Origin: an uncultured Alphaproteobacteria bacterium
Lineage (GTDB): Bacteria > Pseudomonadota > Alphaproteobacteria > Caulobacterales > Caulobacteraceae
NCBI GenBank assembly: GCA_903928755.1
Contig: CAIYSH010000270.1
Coordinates: 1-8,212 of the forward strand
Direction: 5' to 3'
Length of the DNA stretch: 8,212 nt
Shown: in pieces, positions 6,360 through 8,212 of the stretch
Layout: the number at the start of each line of letters is the position of its first letter
How positions within the stretch are numbered: position 1 is the first letter of the stretch
The notes under the pieces: generated by a model
The model's input: the letters and a program-made list of their open reading frames with translations, nothing else
Database searches by the model: none
What the model was told of the DNA's origin: nothing
Position numbers and translations under genes: made by a program

Positions 6360-7114
6360 GTGGCCTGCGGCTGGGTGTGAATATCGATCACGTTGCGACG
6401 ATCCGGAATGCCCGGGGCGCAGACTATCCGGACCCCGTCCGCGCCGCAGAACTGGCCATGGCAGCCGGTGCCGATGGAATCACCGCGCATCTGCGTGAAG
6501 ATCGACGTCATATTTCCGATACCGACATTGAGGCCCTGGCCCGGGTCACCCGCAAGCGCGGTATCCCCCTCAACTTTGAAATGGCGGTCACGCCCGAAAT
6601 GGAAGCCATCTGCCTGGGACACTTGCCCCATGCCGCTTGCCTGGTGCCCGAACGGCGCGAGGAAGTCACGACCGAGGGCGGGCTTGATGTGGTTGCCGGT
6701 CACAATCGTATTGCCGCCTCGGTCCGTCGGTTCGTGGACGCCGGGATCCGTGTATCCTGCTTCGTTGATGCAGACTTGGCCCAGATCGCCGCGGCGAAAT
6801 CCGTTGGTGCACAGGTGGTGGAGCTGACGACGGGGCCCTATTGCGACGCCGTGCGGGCAGGGTCTTCTGATGCCCCGCAGCTTCTGAAGATCCTTTATGC
6901 AGCTTCGGAAGAGGCAACCCGGTTGGGCCTGGAGGTCCACGCGGGTCACGGGATCGACTATGAGACCGTCAGCGCCATCGCTGCCATTCCGCAGGTCATG
7001 GAACTGAACATCGGCCATTTCCTGATCGGTGAGTCGATCTTCGTTGGCCTGGCACCCGCAATGGGCCGCATGCGCCTGCTGATGAATGCTGCCCGGGCCG
7101 AGATCGCCGCGTGA
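6356..7114 (+). CDS. pdxJ: Pyridoxine 5'-phosphate synthase
   Basis: A 252-residue TIM-barrel enzyme (EC 2.6.99.2) of the DXP-dependent vitamin B6 pathway. It condenses 1-deoxyxylulose 5-phosphate with 3-amino-2-oxopropyl phosphate to give pyridoxine 5'-phosphate. The family motifs are all present: LGVNIDHVATIRNARG (6-21), ITAHLREDRRHI (42-53, catalytic His45), NFEMAVT (73-79, Glu75), CLVPE (95-99), TTEGGLDV (105-112), HAGHGIDY (195-202) and ELNIGHFLIGE (216-226). Length is normal (E. coli about 243). ATG 6356 lies nine bases after GGAG and overlaps the pyrE stop; the pdxJ stop overlaps the acpS start. pdxJ-acpS is a common proteobacterial pairing. Confidence 0.97.
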   Translation: MSGLRLGVNIDHVATIRNARGADYPDPVRAAELAMAAGADGITAHLREDRRHISDTDIEALARVTRKRGIPLNFEMAVTPEMEAICLGHLPHAACLVPERREEVTTEGGLDVVAGHNRIAASVRRFVDAGIRVSCFVDADLAQIAAAKSVGAQVVELTTGPYCDAVRAGSSDAPQLLKILYAASEEATRLGLEVHAGHGIDYETVSAIAAIPQVMELNIGHFLIGESIFVGLAPAMGRMRLLMNAARAEIAA

Positions 7115-7509
7115 TCGTCGGCATTGGCTCTGACCTCTCGGACATCCGTCGCATCCAGCGAAGTCTGGAGCGGTTCGGCGCACGGTTCACGAACCGGATC
7201 TTCACCGAGCTTGAGCGCACGCGTTCGGACCGCAAGACTGATCGGGCATCGAGCTATGCAAAGCGGTTCGCCGCCAAGGAAGCTTGTGCGAAGGCCTTGG
7301 GGACGGGCATGCGCGCAGGGGTCTTCTGGCGGGACATGGGGGTGGTGAACATGCGCTCTGGCCAGCCGACCATGGCCCTGACCGGCGGTGCCCTGAAGCG
7401 GCTGGAGTCCATGACCCCCGAAGGCTTCCGTGCGGTGATCCACCTGTCACTGACCGATGACCACCCCTATGCCCAGGCCTTCGTCATCATCGAGGCCCTG
7501 CCGATTTAA
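7111..7509 (+). CDS. acpS: Holo-[acyl-carrier-protein] synthase
   Basis: A 132-residue 4'-phosphopantetheinyl transferase (EC 2.7.8.7) that moves phosphopantetheine from CoA to the serine of apo-ACP, activating fatty-acid synthesis. The N-terminal MIVGIGSDLSDIRRI supplies metal-binding Asp8, YAKRFAAKEACAKALG (49-64) supplies Glu57, and HLSLTDDHPYAQAFV (111-125) matches the C-terminal family block. The start is GTG at 7111, forced by the N-terminal motif, and overlaps the pdxJ TGA as GTGA. Only a weak GAGA precedes it, so translation probably depends on ribosomes finishing pdxJ. Length is normal for AcpS. A stem-loop begins at its TAA. Confidence 0.95.
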   Translation: MIVGIGSDLSDIRRIQRSLERFGARFTNRIFTELERTRSDRKTDRASSYAKRFAAKEACAKALGTGMRAGVFWRDMGVVNMRSGQPTMALTGGALKRLESMTPEGFRAVIHLSLTDDHPYAQAFVIIEALPI

Positions 7510-7546
7510 GGTCTGGAACGTGTCGATTGTGCACTCGCCAGACCTT
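7508..7546 (+). terminator. Stem-loop starting in the acpS stop codon
   Basis: AAGGTCTGG (7508-7516) and CCAGACCTT (7538-7546) are perfect 9-bp complementary arms around a 21-base loop. Inside, GTG (7520-7522) can pair with CAC (7532-7534), leaving a symmetric 3x3 internal loop. No T-run follows, so a true intrinsic terminator is doubtful; an RNA processing, stabilising or attenuating structure between acpS and lepB fits equally well. Confidence 0.45.
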
Positions 7547-7581
7547 CGCTGGCAGCGTATGCAGCGGCAAAGATGTATCCG

Positions 7582-7595
7582 TCCGGCTGGCCGGA
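7582..7595 (+). promoter_or_regulatory. Small hairpin in the lepB leader
   Basis: TCCGG and CCGGA form a 5-bp stem around the tetraloop CTGG, six bases before the AAGGA ribosome-binding site of lepB (7602-7606). It is close enough to affect initiation if it forms, but too short to be sure. No clear promoter is seen in the acpS-lepB gap (7510-7613). Confidence 0.25.
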
Positions 7596-7613
7596 TTGAC
7601 CAAGGACCTGACC

Positions 7614-8212
7614 ATGTCTGAAGCCGCTCCCGCCCCGGAGGGGACCCCTGAGGCCCCTGAAGTCAATGAGACCTGGGAAATCATCAAGACGGTAGCGATT
7701 GCCCTGCTGATCGCCCTGTTCCTGAGGGTATTGCTCTTCCAGCCCTTCACCATACCTTCTGCGTCTGAGGAACCGAACCTCTATGAGGGCGACTATGTAT
7801 TGGTGACCAAATTTGACTATGGATGGTCAAGGCACTCCATTCCCCTCAGCCCACCGCTGTTTACAGGGCGAATTCTTGGGCATGCCCCGACCCGTGGCGA
7901 CATCATTGTCTTCAAGCTGCCGCGGGACAACAAAACCGACTACATCAAGAGACTGATTGGCCTGCCCGGTGACCGTGTGCAGGTTCGCGAGGGCCTTCTC
8001 TATCTCAACGGCAAGGCTGTGCCGCGCACGGTCACAGCGACCGTGGATGAGACCGGTGGCACCGAATCCGTGATACCGGTGCAGAGGGTCCAGGAGACCC
8101 TGCCGGAAGGCCGGAAAATCATGACCAATGATTTCGGGACGAACTATCCCCTGGACAACACTGAAGAGTTCACCATTCCTCCAGGGTACTATTTCTTCAT
8201 GGGCGACAACCG
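7614..8212 (+). CDS. lepB: Signal peptidase I (C-terminus cut by window edge)
   Basis: The reading frame runs from ATG 7614, with AAGGA seven bases upstream, to the window edge: 199 complete codons. The product is type I signal peptidase (EC 3.4.21.89), a membrane-anchored Ser/Lys protease that cuts signal peptides from exported proteins. A short acidic, Pro-rich N-terminus is followed by one membrane helix (about 22-43) and FQPFTIPSASEEPNLYEGD (42-60), where Ser51 aligns with the catalytic serine. Box C is RGDIIVFKLP (94-103). YIKRLIGLPGD (110-120) carries the general-base Lys112, and the box E GDN begins at residue 197 as the window ends. The residue after Ser51 is Glu52, where most members have Met. 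lepB downstream of acpS, usually followed by rnc and era, is a common alphaproteobacterial order; here it is separated from acpS by 104 bases with stem-loops. Confidence 0.93.
   Translation, partial: MSEAAPAPEGTPEAPEVNETWEIIKTVAIALLIALFLRVLLFQPFTIPSASEEPNLYEGDYVLVTKFDYGWSRHSIPLSPPLFTGRILGHAPTRGDIIVFKLPRDNKTDYIKRLIGLPGDRVQVREGLLYLNGKAVPRTVTATVDETGGTESVIPVQRVQETLPEGRKIMTNDFGTNYPLDNTEEFTIPPGYYFFMGDN

Noticed and set aside
6041..7183. A 380-codon minus-strand frame across pyrE, pdxJ and acpS
   Set aside because: It is antisense to three well-conserved genes and its product has no recognisable domain; it is a codon-bias shadow.
1..8212. Mobile elements, CRISPR, toxin-antitoxin pairs, tRNA or rRNA genes
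   Set aside because: I looked for transposase motifs, terminal inverted repeats, regularly spaced repeats and RNA-gene signatures and saw none.

Overview
The window looks like chromosomal DNA from a high-GC alphaproteobacterium, most likely in or near the Caulobacterales (Caulobacter/Phenylobacterium/Brevundimonas type). This rests on the GC-rich third codon positions, the gene order pyrE-pdxJ-acpS-lepB, and the alphaproteobacterial style of the PyrE, AcpS and LepB proteins. I recognised these by eye; no database search was run. No mobile element, tRNA, rRNA or CRISPR array is visible.

Left half, minus strand (1-4667): a compact three-gene operon read right to left. It starts with a TauD/TfdA-type Fe(II)/2-oxoglutarate dioxygenase. 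An ATGA overlap leads into a 1042-residue Tat-exported protein with about twelve TolB/PD40-type beta-propeller motifs followed by a complete metal-dependent amidohydrolase domain. A 5-base gap then leads to a glutathione S-transferase-family protein cut by the left edge. The tight packing says the three are made together, but the substrate they share is unknown. The predicted compartments differ: an exported hydrolase with a cytosolic oxygenase and GST.

Centre (4668-4817): a 150-bp divergent control region between tauD-like and eamA. It holds a perfect 12-bp palindrome placed exactly between plausible -35 and -10 elements reading toward tauD, and a second, looser inverted repeat. The plus-strand neighbour is an EamA transporter closely resembling E. 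coli EamA, the O-acetylserine/cysteine exporter. A shared sulfur or thiol theme (sulfonate-type dioxygenase, thiol-metabolite exporter, GST) is possible but inferential.

Right half, plus strand (5775-8212): a housekeeping operon. pyrE (pyrimidine synthesis), pdxJ (vitamin B6) and acpS (acyl carrier protein activation) are chained by 4-base ATGA/GTGA overlaps. A 104-bp spacer with stem-loops follows, then lepB (signal peptidase I), cut by the right edge. Stem-loops sit over the stop codons of both eamA and acpS. The signal peptidase has Glu where most family members have Met directly after the catalytic serine.

Nothing here is clearly a new defence or mobile system. The most unusual part is the dioxygenase/propeller-amidohydrolase/GST operon and its palindromic control region.
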